This document shows, one piece after another, positions 50,831 through 50,969 of a DNA stretch of 50,969 bases. Made by a program: the position numbers and the translations under genes. Numbering within the stretch: the first letter of the stretch is position 1; each line of letters opens with the position of its first letter. The notes beneath the pieces were generated by a model, which saw only the letters and a program-made list of their open reading frames with translations, was not told the origin of the DNA and searched no databases. Source of the DNA: Candidatus Moduliflexus flocculans (lineage in GTDB: Bacteria > Moduliflexota > Moduliflexia > Moduliflexales > Moduliflexaceae); the NCBI GenBank assembly GCA_000739515.1, contig DF820456.1, positions 107,835-158,803 of the forward strand. The letters run 5' to 3'.

Positions 50831-50969
50831 TTATTCCGCTGACAGCGCCCCGGCGGAGACGCCGGCGATAAAATAGCGTTGCGTGAACAAAAACAGGATT
50901 AAAGTCGGCACGAACGTAATGACAGACAACGCCATGACCGGCCCCCAATAGACCTGAAACGGCGGCTGA
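50831..50969 (-). CDS. sugar ABC transporter permease, C-terminal end (partial)
   Basis: Only the last 45 codons are in the window. They read PPFQVYWGPVMALSV, TFVPTLILFLFTQRYF and AGVSAGALSAE before the TAA at 50831-50833, the standard end of MalG-type carbohydrate permeases. It is the upstream neighbour of the GATase-like gene on the same strand, suggesting a second sugar importer linked to GH127. Confidence 0.85.
   Translation of the reverse strand, partial: QPPFQVYWGPVMALSVITFVPTLILFLFTQRYFIAGVSAGALSAE

Noticed and set aside
1..50969. tRNA or rRNA genes
   Set aside because: No cloverleaf with conserved TTCRA arm or rRNA-like conserved stretch was recognised by eye; weak or unusual ones could be missed.

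Overview
This 50,969-bp window is bacterial, moderately GC-rich and Gram-negative in character: it has lipoprotein signals, periplasmic binding proteins, a giant periplasmic alpha-2-macroglobulin-like protein and a two-component sensor with a large extracytoplasmic propeller. No rRNA or tRNA gene was recognised, so taxonomy is a guess. The mix of sugar ABC transporters, multi-propeller sensor, STAND/NACHT ATPases, toxin-antitoxin genes and many intergenic palindromes resembles genomes of large, sensing-rich, often filamentous uncultured bacteria. Candidatus Modulibacteria (KSB3, Vecturithrix/Moduliflexus) is one candidate, but this is not shown by the sequence.

Layout, left to right. 1-3.9 kb: a partial golvesin-domain lipoprotein (minus), a dynamin-like GTPase with a small basic partner, and a lipoprotein. 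4-4.9 kb: a toxin-antitoxin pair whose PIN toxin is broken by a 223-bp MITE-like element with terminal inverted repeats and a target duplication. 4.9-16.6 kb (minus): a 1201-aa propeller sensor kinase and a 2627-aa TPR/alpha-2-macroglobulin protein that carries an in-frame palindromic insert. 17-22.6 kb: an accessory island with an orphan XisI, a possible PD-(D/E)XK protein, HicB-HicA, a STAND-type ATPase and a frameshifted NACHT protein ending in a DUF1566 C-type-lectin-like domain. That last domain ends like the variable region of a diversity-generating retroelement (DGR) target. 22.9-29.9 kb: a possible acyltransferase, a DnaJ-type chaperone with a near-consensus promoter, then a GlpA-like dehydrogenase, an SdhB-like Fe-S protein, a HisD-HisB fusion with altered metal-site residues, and Ndk. 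30-36.4 kb: a GAF/PAS/GGDEF diguanylate cyclase, a methyltransferase, a DUF3795 protein and a chemotaxis receptor with a frameshifted N-terminus. 36.4-40.6 kb (minus): phosphotransacetylase, a coiled-coil protein, and a HerA-like ATPase translationally coupled to a HAS-barrel-like partner. 41-51 kb (minus): sugar uptake and breakdown. One unit runs GH13 glucosidase, sugar-binding protein, MalF-type and MalG-type permeases, preceded by two identical LacI-type operator-like sites 60 bp apart. A second runs partial permease, secreted GATase-like protein, GH127 beta-L-arabinofuranosidase. A family 3 binding protein lies alone.

Across the window about twenty palindromic repeats sit between genes and sometimes within them. 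They fall into a few sequence families. In several the arms differ from locus to locus but stay self-complementary. These repeats, the MITE in the PIN toxin, the palindrome inside the macroglobulin gene, the DGR-like NACHT and the unusual HisD-HisB fusion are the points most worth following up.
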